Assembly: GCA_018466975.1 (NCBI GenBank)
Contig: CM031554.1
Coordinates: forward strand, 1,240,001-1,304,000
Source: Sparassis latifolia
Taxonomy: Eukaryota; Basidiomycota; Agaricomycetes; Polyporales; Sparassidaceae
Length of the DNA: 64,000 nucleotides
Direction of reading: 5' to 3'
Under the pieces are notes generated by a model. It saw only the letters and a program-made list of their open reading frames with translations, was not told the origin of the DNA and did no database searches. Made by a program: the position numbers and the translations under genes. This document shows positions 42,021 through 53,389 of this stretch, piece after piece; position 1 is the stretch's first letter, and each line of letters opens with the position of its first letter.

Positions 42021-44421
42021 GTTGGCGGGGAAACAAAAGGAACCTTGAGAGGCTGGTAAAAGAGCGAGTTAAAAGAGGTTGCGCTTGAAACAGGATCTGT
42101 GGACGATGGGCCTCTGATCAGCCACGAAAGACTTTATACAACTCCGCGAGTGAACAGTCTCACGAATGTCAGTGCACCCATACGTAGTCACGCCATCCTC
42201 ATTCTCGCTCGGTGAAAGGAGTGTCCGTATCGAGCACAACACTGCTGTTGCTTTTTGAAATATAATTCCTTCGGCAGACCAGCGAATGAATTGCCAACGG
42301 CACGGAGGAGCTTCGGCGTGCTGTAGGTAGAATCCCCGAAATACAAAGTACCACTTACCACTTTTGGAGTTACCTTTGTGTACCCAACACGGCGGCATGC
42401 ACGGGCATCGGATACACGCCTAGACTCAACTTCGCACCCACAATGTGCGGTAATTCGTGCCTAGCTCGGGACATCTAGGGCTTGTGGGTATGCATTCCTG
42501 GTATTCGCTTGGTACCTATCAATAGACGGTCTGATTCCAGCAGTAAGGCCGCAAACAGCAAGCATCTATGGCATCAGCTGTGTTGCTTTCACGAGGGTTA
42601 TATCGCTCCGTATCCACTGCCAGTGTCCAGTCTTGTAGTGTCGTCGTAGCTACTGTTTCCAGCCGGTCAAGCAATACGGAGGAAAATAAGTTTACAAAGG
42701 GTCCCGGTCAACCGTCAACACGTTTCTCGTCACACGCTTTCGTTCCGTGCTGAGTCAGCAGCACGGAGCGCTTGTTATCAGCCGGACCGAGTCTACAAGA
42801 GAGGAAACTCTAAAGGAAGATACAACTTTACAAGACAGTCCAAAGACGCCCTCAGCAGGTGGGATAAGAAGCAAGTTCGTATTGCGAGCAGTGGCAGGTC
42901 CACGTCGGCCGACGAGGGAAAGCACTCGGACTTGGAGCTACAAAGCGTGGAAGACAGCCAAAGACTAGCGGCAAACTTCGGTTGACCAGTTCCGAACTTA
43001 GATTCAGGCGGGGTGTGCAAGGTTTCACAGGAGATGGCAAGCACAAGGAACAAGTGAGAACTTTAGGTTTTGCGTGTAAACGCGCGGCCGTAGGCTTGTA
43101 CGAAGCAGTGCAGGCGGGGCCAGAAATAGCGTGGACGAGGACATGCGATAGCTTGCTGTATGTTCAGGAAGTCCGCAGTACGGAGTCACCTTGCCAACTA
43201 GACAAGGCAGTAAACACCCACCTGAATTGCCATCCAAAGAAACGTGAAGGAATGATTTAGATTGACTTCCAAAAAAATTAGCATTCAACGCATCTGCATC
43301 GCAACGCGTGAAGGACCCACCGTTCAACGTTCAACGTTCAAGTCTTCAAGGGTGCGCGACAGCTGGAGTGTTATGCATATACGATTACAGGCAAATAGAA
43401 GGATCATAGATCAAGCTCAAGTTCCAGCACATTTCTATCTTGACCAGAATTCGACAGGACGACAGCGTGCATGGCAGCGGCAGAGGCTGTGCCGGCGGTA
43501 CCAGATGACTCACTGGAGAAAGCCATTAATATTGGCGCCGGCGCAGCTGTGCTCTAACTTCGAACTCGGAGAGATTGTTCAAGTTGTCACACAACTTACC
43601 TTGGCAATCCACCAGACATAAAATTAATGCTACGAACTGTTGACGGTGTCGAGTGGTGTCCTGCAAATGTCAATATAGCGATCTGTCGAGATGGGCGTTT
43701 GATTTCATTTGATCCGAATTTTTCAAGTACCAGTGCCGATGACAGCCTCAAGGCTCGCCTGCCCCTCAGTTAGTAGGCATACTGTAGGTGGTTTTCAATT
43801 TCTCCACCACATAGCTGTGTCAAGCTGAACACTGCAACAGCTCGAGCGTGAAACTGCGACTAGCAGTGGATATAAGGAGCGTGCTCAGCTTCCTGACGTC
43901 GACACGACCCTCCGAGGTGGTGCTCAAGAACGACTCCGACGCCAATAGGTAAGCAACTCAGACCATATCAAATGTAAGTACAAGAATAGTTGTCTCATTA
44001 TAAAAAAGGACCTCTCAGTGTTGCATTATTTCGGTTGCAGAATGTGCGTGTCATTTTGATTGCTTCTAGTATGTCACGGTACCATATCTTCGCATTGTCG
44101 TTATGGAGAATCTTGAACGTTCTTAAACTGTTTTCTCTTGTTTCTCCTCGTAGCTGTCGGCGAGCTGTGCATCGAGGAGCGGCCGATAGATGCATTCCTA
44201 AATTGCGAGATGCGATTGTAACCCATACGTTAATCTGCCGATGGGCGGGTGGCGCGGGCGCTATTTTGTCTGCCAATTTGCCACCGAGTAGCCCGAGCTT
44301 TGATCATTGATGTGCATATCTTTTCTTGTGTGATTCCTGGATGAAGCGCCCCTCCTTTTCCTTCGGTCTGCTTTGGCAGTCTTCTGCTATTATCTGCTGA
44401 ACTGCTTCACCCACTTGTAGC
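42021..44421. other. 2.4-kb region with no confidently assigned gene
   Basis: Several medium ORFs occur on both strands. The most gene-like is a plus-strand ATG at 42568 with an Arg/Ser/Val-rich leader that could target mitochondria, followed by an open basic reading frame to about 42988 in another frame; I could not find an intron that joins them. The remainder (43300-44421) looks non-coding. A small gene here cannot be excluded. Confidence 0.3.
42133..42138 (-). promoter_or_regulatory. TATA box of the peptide precursor
   Basis: The minus strand reads GTATAAAGTC, about 115 bp before the ATG, in a region without other signals. The distance fits a basidiomycete core promoter. Confidence 0.45.
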
Positions 44422-46065
44422 ATGCCCCCCTCCGTTGTCTGGTCCTCGTCCCTTTCGCCGTTCACTAGGCGGGATGTCTCCCAGTTGCAGCCCTCGTTAT
44501 TCGCGGCCAAGACGCAATGGCAAAACCCTAACGACATTCTCACGTATCTCATGATTATTGGCGGGGACATTGTTCAATGCGCCATTGCTCAGCTCGCGGG
44601 TGGCCCTCCCCTCATCTTCGGTATCTCCCTGGCCCCCGTCGCATTCTCCTTCGGCTGGGTCGCATATGCGTTCAATGCGATTGTCTCAGCAGTTGGAGAC
44701 AGGCACCTCATGCCTCCACCCGATTTCTCAATCACCGTTATCAATGTCAAGTCTGGCTATGCGCGCACTAACCAGTCCTGGGTCCTCGGCCGCCTCCTGC
44801 GTGACTATCGCCGTCCGCGCGAGCATCAGCACCATCACGGGCTGGCCATCTCGTTCTTCCGCGTCTCCGCCACCACGACTCCATGCTCTCCCGCGCGCGA
44901 CTGGGTGTACTGGTCGGGCGTGGCTGCAATCGTGCTGCAGCTGGGCATCTCGGTTATCCCCGGTGCGATCTGGGGCAACTGGATGGTGCTCATCATCACC
45001 GCCGGCGGGACGCTCCTGGCACTCGCAGGCAGCGCGCTACCGCAGTGGCAGCGGGAGAAGTGGGCGGCGCGCCGCATCGGGAACAACCAGCGCGAGGTGG
45101 CATGTCTCACAAGTGGGAATGGCAGTCACAGTGCGATGGTGATCATCAGCGACGGAATCGGGGTCAAGCTCGAAGATCTCGCAGCTGGGCGCGAGGTGCA
45201 CGGCTGGGCAGCGAAGGTTACGCTGTACGCGAGCTTTGTTCTGGCGGGTTTATGGATCGTCCACCTCATCACGGTCAAGAGTTTGGCGGAGGACGCGTGG
45301 TATTCACTTCTGGTGGGCGCGATCGGGATGCTCCAGAACGCTCTCGCTGCAGGTGCAAGGCGTTCTCCAGAGGCGATGGGATTCCATTTGGAAGATGTCG
45401 GTGTCGCCTATGATCCCAAAGTATTCAAGGCACTGGTCAAAGCAGAGGAGATAGAGTCACAGACCGGGCTCTGTCTGCTGCCCATATTTTTTCCTGGTGG
45501 GTTGCATAAGCACGAGGAGGCATGGCGAGATGAACGGCTGGCGCAGTATGCAAAGGAGAAGGCAGAAAATGCGCTGGGGGAGGAGAAGGTCCTATTGTCT
45601 GAGACCGACAGGACGACTATTCTTACCCCCACAAAGACCACGGAGAAGTTCCACGAGATGAGTGAAGACGAGGGCACAGAGACTGTTGGTCACGACTCTA
45701 CAGAGGCCGCAGAAAAAGTGAAGGTAGGCCCAGAGAGGAGTGAGAAGGGAAGCCCAGAGAGGAGTGAGGAGGGAAGCCCAGAGAGAAGCGACATAGCTGA
45801 CCGTAAGATTGTTAACGATGCCGCTGCAGAGGTCCCCAAAAAGGCGCCTGACAGGATTGAAGATTATACATGGCGCGAGAAAAGGATGGCCTCGTATGCA
45901 GAGGCAACTCTGGTCAATCCCATAGCTACCATTTCTCCCGCGGATCAGCAAAATTCCCCCGCGGTAAGTCGTCTGGAACACACAATTGAAGCAGTACAAA
46001 ACGTTGATCCAGAATTGCTAGACTCCTGCAGTCGACGATCTGAAAGCTTTGTAGGACACTCGTGA
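44422..46065 (+). CDS. Multi-pass membrane protein, fungal family of unknown function
   Basis: A 547-aa single-exon ORF. Hydrophobic segments lie at about residues 37-60 ('ILTYLMIIGGDIVQCAIAQL'), 65-90 ('LIFGISLAPVAFSFGWVAYA'), 160-180, 185-205 ('WMVLIITAGGTLLALAGSAL'), 268-288 and 293-312. A cytoplasmic-looking loop with 'NVKSGYARTNQSWVLGRLLRDY' separates the second and third. The last 180 residues are charged and disordered and include a tandem Ser-Pro-Glu-Arg-Ser-Glu repeat (45727-45795). Fungal proteins with this layout are common but uncharacterised. The first ATG gives a good start. Confidence 0.75.
   Translation: MPPSVVWSSSLSPFTRRDVSQLQPSLFAAKTQWQNPNDILTYLMIIGGDIVQCAIAQLAGGPPLIFGISLAPVAFSFGWVAYAFNAIVSAVGDRHLMPPPDFSITVINVKSGYARTNQSWVLGRLLRDYRRPREHQHHHGLAISFFRVSATTTPCSPARDWVYWSGVAAIVLQLGISVIPGAIWGNWMVLIITAGGTLLALAGSALPQWQREKWAARRIGNNQREVACLTSGNGSHSAMVIISDGIGVKLEDLAAGREVHGWAAKVTLYASFVLAGLWIVHLITVKSLAEDAWYSLLVGAIGMLQNALAAGARRSPEAMGFHLEDVGVAYDPKVFKALVKAEEIESQTGLCLLPIFFPGGLHKHEEAWRDERLAQYAKEKAENALGEEKVLLSETDRTTILTPTKTTEKFHEMSEDEGTETVGHDSTEAAEKVKVGPERSEKGSPERSEEGSPERSDIADRKIVNDAAAEVPKKAPDRIEDYTWREKRMASYAEATLVNPIATISPADQQNSPAVSRLEHTIEAVQNVDPELLDSCSRRSESFVGHS
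45727..45795 (+). repeat. 24-bp in-frame tandem repeat
   Basis: Three near-identical copies of a 24-bp unit (GCCCAGAGAGGAGTGAG...) encode 'PERSEKGS', 'PERSEEGS' and 'PERSD' in the acidic tail of the membrane protein. This is a likely site of length variation. Confidence 0.8.
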
Positions 46066-46296
46066 GCCGTGGTTTCTTGGCTCGCTCCTACCTCACATTC
46101 CTCACCTCACTATACCATGCCTCTCTTTGGATCATGTGAACCTGTTCATTATATTGTACAAAATCATCTATCCGTGCATACATTCAGTGCAGGGAGTGCA
46201 TTATTGATACACAGATCTTGTTCAATCGTCCAGAATACCGCTTTGCGACGCATCACAAAGAGCAGGCAGTTCACCGACATACGCACGTATAATTTT

Positions 46297-47870
46297 TCAA
46301 CACGGCAGCTTCGATAAGGTATCCACCCAAGACGGCCAGAGGAGATGGGGACTGGTTTTACATGTCACAGGGATGTCCATCGTCGGCATCTTCGTGTGGC
46401 GGATGCATTTGACCGAGTTGAAAGCTCGCAAGACATCCTCGGGTACCGTGCCAGGGCCGTCGTAGTCCGGCAGGAATCCAACGACAAGATTCTCAACACC
46501 AAGCCATCTGAGAACGGGGGCACAAGAGACGATAAGTGCCATACTCGCGTGTCCGCGTCCTCCATGCAGGATAACGTGCAGTGTCGCAAGTTTCCACTCG
46601 GGTGAGAGGTCAGTTGCGGCATGGCGGAGAGCGGTGCAGAGACTTTCGAGGCTCTCTTCGAGTATGACAATCTTGTTCAGGCTAGTGAGTGCTCGCAGGA
46701 GGACGAGCATCTCGCATGAGTGAAAGAAGGCTGGATAAAACCAGCCCTGGTTTCTCTCGATGACCCACAGTTCCTCGATATTAGGGCACGAAAGCTCCGC
46801 GACAACCACTGACCGCAACCCCTTAGAGTCGGATGACCAATCGAGGTGATAATCGATACACACGCCAGACGAAGGGCCGACGCACATGAATGCGGTCCGC
46901 GGAGGGTCTTGCATGATAGTGAGCTTTGTCACATTCGTCATAGCAGGTAGGCCTGCGAACTCATACGCAGACAAATTTCTGTTCCCGATCCTGTAGTCAC
47001 GAATCCATAGTGCTGTATTGGTGCCTGTAGTGATATGAGAGATGAGCGGTCCTGTACTAGCCACTGCGCTAAACAAAAATGTGCGCAGATGCTTCAACAT
47101 GATCTGAGGAGATTTGGTTCGATAAGCTGTCTCAAATCGTCCAGATGAATCGTCGAGGTCGATTAAAACCAGATCCACCAAGTTTGGTACGCGAGTCAGC
47201 AGAGATAACAAATCGCCGAAAAGCCCAGAATAGCGAAGGTCAGAGAGATGGAGTTGTGCGAGGGAGTCAAACTGGTTTGTCGGCAGCCACGAGAAGCCGT
47301 GTATGGAGAGTTGGCGTAGACGTGGAACATTTCCGCGGAACAGAAGTGAGGGCCCAACTGTTAGTCCGCCTGCATTTGGGAGCGAGCTGGAAGCATGCAG
47401 TGTAAGAGACACGAGCTCGGGAGCAGAGGCACTGAGCAAAGACGAGCCGACATAGTTGCGACCGCGCCCTCCTTCCCACCAGAGCGTCGACAAACGATGT
47501 CCATTCGAGCCGGCGAAGCTTTTCAAGAAGGCTGATGGGGAAGGCCGAATGTAAATTCGTAAGGGGGCTAACCGAGACCTTTGGATGAAAGCTCTTGTAG
47601 CAGTTTCAGTGCTTGGCGAATCCGTGACGTGCGTCCAGAATAATGGTAGTTCCTCTGCAAGGCTGCGCCATTGACGGCAAACATGTGTGACGGAGATGTC
47701 TTCCAAGAATTGCACAGACGTTTGCCATGGGGGTAAAGATCGGTGATTGATGCGACGACGATACTCCTTCTGCGAGTAGCGGGGTTCCAAGACGAACTGC
47801 AGGATCATGGCGAGAACTTCCGAGGGAAGACAGTTGATTGAGGCATGGCAGTTGGATGCTAGGCGAATGT
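46297..47870 (-). CDS. F-box protein
   Basis: The F-box lies at the 5' end of the main exon ('INCLPSEVLAMILQFVLEP', about 47770-47830, minus) after an acceptor TTCCCCTGCAG at 47871-47881. It is followed by 'VTHVCRQWRSLAEELPLFWTHV' and a leucine-rich body ('APELVSLTLHASSS', 'VPRLRQLSIHGFS', 'FDSLAQLHLSDL', 'VPNLVDLVLIDL'), about 520 aa in this exon. A first exon probably lies between 47930 and 48110, where an ATG opens a short frame, but I could not fix its junction. It is a paralogue of the pseudogene at 24780-25640. Probable SCF substrate receptor. Confidence 0.75.
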
Positions 47871-48446
47871 CTGCAGGGGAAGAAAGTACACGTTTTTCGA
47901 GAGCCTCACGCTATCAGAGTTTCAATTAATCATGCAATTTCAAGCAAGGAGACATCACTCACTGATTTCGTACTGAGACAAAATATCAATTCAGTGCCAC
48001 GAGGTCACAGTGATAGGATCGTTGCGTACGGCATGACATCTGCTTCGCGCCCAGACACTTCTACAAACTGCACTGCGTTTGCGCTACCAAGCGGGATATT
48101 TGAAGTGTTCATATAAACTACGATGGAAGGGTGGCGCTTTGAACACAAGTCTGTGCCACACGGTTACAAATGAAAGAGGTAGTTATCCTTGAATGGTTAC
48201 GAGTGCAGAAGCTGCTACTCTCAAGATCAGACTTGGCCAACGGATTCTGGATAGTGTTGAAGTTACTTACGGCGATGTTAGACTGATACCAACGCGTTCA
48301 ACAAGTTGAACTTGGCGACCGTGACGCGGTGGACGCCGCGACGTCACGACACGTCACACTTGGTATCACCCCGGCTGAGGTATCCGAGTGTTTGATTTCG
48401 CTGCACCTTGTCTAGACAACGCTTACACGGCGAAACTAAGAAAAGC
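47871..48446. other. 5' region of the F-box gene and left flank of the first LINE
   Basis: Probably contains the first exon and promoter of the F-box gene (a TTTATATGAAC box near 48110, minus). The rest, up to the TGTAAA duplication, shows nothing recognisable. Confidence 0.35.
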
Positions 48447-48452
48447 TGTAAA

Positions 48453-48546
48453 CCCCTGGCGGGCCTACCCACAAGGAAAGCCAGCGCCGACCTCTACGTG
48501 GTCCAGGGGACTAGTACCTTCGACCAAGGGAAGCAAACGGGCGCAG
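48453..48546 (+). ncRNA. HDV-like self-cleaving ribozyme at the LINE 5' end
   Basis: The nested double-pseudoknot order is present. P1 is CCCCTGG (48453-48459) with CCAGGGG (48503-48509). P2 is GCGCC (48484-48488) with GGCGC (48540-48544). P3 is ACC/GGT (48490-48492, 48500-48502) around loop TCTACGT. A possible P1.1 pairs CTA in that loop with TAG in the joining strand. P4 is CCTT/AAGG (48517-48520, 48526-48529). The J4/2 strand AAGCAAAC carries the candidate catalytic C at 48534. Cleavage before 48453 would give exactly the LINE 5' end defined by the target duplication. J1/2 is long, as in R2 ribozymes. Confidence 0.82.
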
Positions 48547-49177
48547 GAGAAGGGTTTGGGGGAAACAGAGGCAGGTTTGACTTCGAGCCCCTACCCCGAG
48601 ACAAACACCCCTACTCACCACTTCATTATCCATTTATCTACCCTCTGGAGACACCCATCTACCGAAACTGAGTAACCATACTCACGAATGGACACACAGT
48701 CCGGATCCACCGCGATCCTACTCTACTGAATACTAGAACCCGCACGCACTGTCACCCACCCGCCACGCATAATCACAAGGCCCCAAGCCCAACCGATACT
48801 CCCGGAACTGACTCGATTCTCCATCTAATACCTATACCTAAACGGAGAACATCCAAACCCTCCAACTTCCCCACCCCCGCGCACTCCCGACTCCCCGCCC
48901 TCCCGACTCCCCGACGATGTCGATTCCTAATTAGGAAACTATATTACATAAGTGTCTCATATGTACCGCAGATTGACCTACCCTCTGTAACAATACAAGC
49001 TACATGCTCCCGACCAACCCTTGTGGCCGCCACATTATTGACATGATCAATGACTACAGGCCACGCCATCAATGATAACATGCCTGAGAATGCCTTGACC
49101 TAACGTAACACCTTCCGAAGTATCTACGCGAACACGTTATATTCCACTACGAAATGAACCCATGAATCCCAGACGGT

Positions 49178-49747
49178 ATGTCCCCCCCTGATCTTCCCCT
49201 TAGGCTCCCGCCCTTCCACCTAGCACAAAAACCTCCATCCTTCCCTGAATTTCCCCCAAATCCAATCCTTAAATCACTCAGTGGCCAATATATTCCCATT
49301 CCCCACCCCTCAGACATACCACAGAGCCGCGCTACACTCCGCTACACCCAGCTGAATCCATCTAGCCTCCCCCTACTTGAATCCTTCACCGATACCCTCA
49401 CACTATGGATCGACTGTCCCAAGTACCCCTGCTCCCTCATCCATCCCTGGACAGTCGTCTTCCCTGCACGAGAACCTATCTCTATTGGAAGCTACGTCCA
49501 CATAGGCCCCTTCGGGAAGGGATTTGTAGCTGAGATCACCTACATCGGAACGATGAAAGTCACTTTCAAGGTCCTAGAGGCAACACGATGCGAGACAGTC
49601 TACATCTCTCTCTGCCGAGACTGGACCCAGATCCGGGACTCAGACATCCAATACTATCTCTCCAGATCTAAACATCGCAAGAGCCCGAAGGTCCCCCTAC
49701 CAAACAGATGCACCATATCGAACTCTCCCCGTTTCCGATGCGGTTGA
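49178..49747 (+). CDS. LINE ORF0, conserved protein of unknown function (copy 1)
   Basis: A 189-aa ORF starting ATG-TCC about 630 bp after the ribozyme. The first 60 residues are Pro-rich ('LRLPPFHLAQKPPSFPEFPP'). A folded-looking core follows with 'LPLLESFTDTLTLWIDC', 'PWTVVFPAREPISIGSYVHI', 'ITYIGTMKVTFKVLEATR' and 'TVYISLCRDW'. The ORF at 60100-60635 in the second LINE aligns along the core with changed but similar residues. No motif is recognised; a beta-rich fold seems likely. It is not part of the usual LINE gene set. Confidence 0.65.
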   Translation: MSPPDLPLRLPPFHLAQKPPSFPEFPPNPILKSLSGQYIPIPHPSDIPQSRATLRYTQLNPSSLPLLESFTDTLTLWIDCPKYPCSLIHPWTVVFPAREPISIGSYVHIGPFGKGFVAEITYIGTMKVTFKVLEATRCETVYISLCRDWTQIRDSDIQYYLSRSKHRKSPKVPLPNRCTISNSPRFRCG

Positions 49748-50620
49748 ATAATGTAGTACGCACCTTCTTCTCTATGATCAATACCAAACTCTGAGGAAAC
49801 AAGCTCAGGCCTGTAACATAGCGAGTTGATAAGATAACGATTTCGCCAGGATATCCACGTGTGAACCGGCCCCAGCCACATAAACACGCGACCACTGATT
49901 ACCTAAACCCGCCCGCTGAAGCGCCCGCCAGCACAGTACTGCCCGACGATGACTCACACCCTAAACCCTACGGCACCGCACCACCCGCCGACGTGCCGCT
50001 TTCGTATACTCGGCACTCAACCCTCGCCAACGCTGAGATCTTACGGAATGCCACACCGACTGACAGCTCTCCAATAAGCTAAGGCCCACCTATCTACACA
50101 AGAGACGCTCACTACCGCTCCTCAACCCCCAGCTCGAGCAGCAACACCAACCAGAATACAACTTACCCCCACTACCCAAAAACATAAGTATACACTCGTA
50201 GATCCTGACGCACCCCTAAATGAATGACAACAACATTGACGCGCCCCTGCCCGCCCACGTGCAATGCTCGTGCTGCCGCGGCAACAACTTGCCACACTAC
50301 ATGCCGTACCTCACGTCCACCAAACAGCTCCTGCGAATCAAACAACTGGCCGCTGTCAAACTGAAACCCCCCACCCGAATACACTTTCCCCCCTTGGGAC
50401 ACTCGAGCTAAGTCGCCGCTTGTCCTTCCACGGTGCGTCTCTCACGAAACAAATCCTGCCGCACAGACCTCGCACACAACAACCCACTAGACGCCAACGT
50501 CAGAAGCTTACCCTACATCCCGATACATGACACATACTGCCACCCACTCTTCCCTTAAAATTCTCGAGAACTCTCCCACCACGTCAACACTAAGCCCCTT
50601 CCCCGAAACCGAACCCACTG

Positions 50621-52745
50621 ATGGCAAATGGCCAAAAACGCACCAAATCCCAGCCCAATCGCGCGAGCAAGCGACTGAACAAGGGCGATGCGGGTGACAC
50701 CACCCAAGGTACGATTCCCCAAAGAAATTCAACACACCCTAACTCTTCCCAGCTCCCGCAGTTGAAGCTCCTGCCCAGGAACCGATGCCAGCAGCACTGG
50801 ACCCCGTCGTTGGCCACCAGTCGCCCCAGACCGGCCAGCCGCAAGTCCCTTTGGCGAGCTCGAACACGTCGCCCCATGTCACAGCTCAACTCCCGGAAGC
50901 CACCAGGATGATGCCATACGCTCATGTGGCTGGCCTCCCGCCGCACGCTTTCCGTCACCAGGTACAGACCCAGCGTGCTCAGACCAACGTGCATGGCCCC
51001 ATAATGCAACTTTGCCATCGTGGATCCCATCACCAACCTCAGGTTCCCCACTACTACCTCTCCCCAGCAGAACTGGATGAGAGCAACCTCAGCTTCCTCC
51101 AAGCTCCGAGGCCCCCTAGCCCGATACTCCCCATCCACGAGCATCGTGCGTACATAACCGAGAGGCTCTACACGCAGACACCGAGCCCGAACGAGTCAAA
51201 CAACACCACCTCCCGCATGACGGCGGAGGAGATCACAATGTGGAACTCCCTCGGTGAACTGAACGTACGTCCCCACACTGCCGCATGGCGCCCAATCTAA
51301 CCTATCCCCTAGCCATCAGACCTAGAGAACGTGGACCCGCGTCGCCCCTTGTCCCCTGGTATTCGCACCATCATGCATGCCCCCTCCGACCCGCACACCG
51401 GTGCCTTTGCTCCGCTGCCAATTTATGAAGCAGAGGGAGGTTCAGATTCCAGCTCAAGCACGTTCTCAGCCACGGTGGCCCCCTCTCGAGCCACCTTAGG
51501 GGAGACCCAACCTCCCTTCGCTTACCCCGGGACATCCCACGCCCACATCGAGGAACTTCACAGCAACCCCCACATGCACGGAGGCTTTCCCAATGACCGA
51601 AACCCTCCCATGTTCAGCCCGACGCCGAGAGCTGCGCAGATGGGCGGGACCGTTATGCCGCCACCGCCCCTTGGAGGAGGACACGGCGACACACCCCACC
51701 CCCACTCCACGGGGAAGATTATGATGCGAGGATCTCTAGCGGATCGCATCGGCCAATTAGCCCACTATACTCCGCTGATACGTACCCCGTCCTCCCACGA
51801 TGGACCTCTCCTCACGCCAACTCCGCCCAATGGCTTTCCCAACATCTATGCGGAACGCCCGTCTTCTTTTTCGATAATCTAGCACGCGACCAGCTGAGCC
51901 GATGGGGTGCAAACGATGTCCCCAGAGTCGCCATCACCTCGTGGGAGGCCAGTGCGAATGACCCCGAGATATAACAACGGTGGCTAGTCATCGTCCCCAA
52001 GGTCGTGGCAAAGCACCATAACAACGCCACCATACAACTTGGCATCCCGCGCGCCGCCGTTGAGACGTCACGCCTAAACCAACCTCCCTTTGCCTTTATC
52101 GGTTTCGGTATGACGGAGGAGCTGAAGCGTGCGATGGTGGCGCAGTTCTGCTACTCGACCCCGGAGATCACATTCTTCATCCACGAAATATCGTGGGACT
52201 TTCCGACCTTCCTCGCCACCTTCGAGGGTTTCTCCAATCTTTCCCGTGAACAGATTGTAGAACTGATACAGCGACACTTTGCCGATAACGCCACCCTCAG
52301 CACCCTCATTCATCTCGTTGGAGCTGACAATGATGGCAGAGTGCATATTCAGCACACACTCAACTCGCTGACCATCAAATTCCTTGACATAAAGGTCCGT
52401 GGTGGACTCCCCTCGCTCGCGGTTAATGTCTATGCAGACTCCCCCTCTGACGAGCTCCAGACCTGGAAGCTATGGCATACGTACGTCATGCAGCTGACTT
52501 TCCCAACGGCTTTCCACGGCACCGGGAAAGCTCGCCCGAACTTCCACTGCACTGGCTGCCACGGCTGCGACCATCCTAGAGGACTTTGCCCTTCGCCTCG
52601 CTCCCAGGCTGGAATGGCCACACGAAGACCAATGGGCCAGACGTCAACGATGACGATCATCCTGGCTCTGCGCAGCCGGGTCGTGCTGGACCATCCCGCC
52701 GTTGCACCCAGAACCACCGCTGAAGGTGAAGGTACTCACGTCTGA
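50621..52745 (+). pseudogene. LINE ORF1 (RNA-binding protein) with two introns, broken
   Basis: Exons 50621-50708, 50753-51264 and 51313 onward are joined by introns of 44 and 48 bp (GTACGATT...CCTAACTCTTCCCAG; GTACGT...TCTAACCTATCCCCTAG); both junctions restore an open frame. The product is basic at the start, Pro/Ser/His-rich in the middle, has a conserved block ('QPPFAFIGFGMTEELKRAMV', 'EITFFIHEISWDFPTFLATF') and ends with a CCHC zinc knuckle ('CTGCHGCDHPRGLC'). A 1-nt loss near 51855 and a TAA near 51973 break the frame. It presumably coats LINE RNA. Confidence 0.75.
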
Positions 52746-53389
52746 ATGCGGACGTCATCTTATGTTTTCTCCTTCTTACCTGCGCGTAATCACTGCACCC
52801 CACTCATGCTATCTATAGAAAATATGAAACCCACGCATCGCACGGCTCACCGTTGTCCAGAGAAAAGCAAACCCCACATACATAGCTCTCCCTACTGAAA
52901 GCTCACGGACTTTCCCCCTCTGTCCATTTTAACAGCCCCTGTACACTACGTCAGTAGCTACACCGCTGTAAAATACCCGGATATATTGTTGTCTCCCTTT
53001 AAGACATGCCGTGATAGCGCGAGCCTACCACAACATGTCTCCGCCCACGTACATGCCTGCATGCGACGCGACTCTCCTCACGACCCGATATACTGACCAT
53101 GAAATGGGACAGGAAAGTCAATGAGGAGACTCTCCCCTAGATGGCACACCATCGAAATGGCGGCCTATTGAGGCCTTGACGTGCCGTGCTGAGAAGCTGA
53201 AGTCATGACCGCACTGACCAGTCTGCTGAGAAACTGGAAGGAATGCGATCACCGACATAGTCACCTTTGGTGTCCTAGAATAAGTACACCCTGGCCGTGG
53301 AAATTGTTGTAAATACGTGCCAGAAATACAACGCCTAACACCCACACCCATAACACAAACAGTCCGGCTCTCTCAATCGGTCATGGCTC

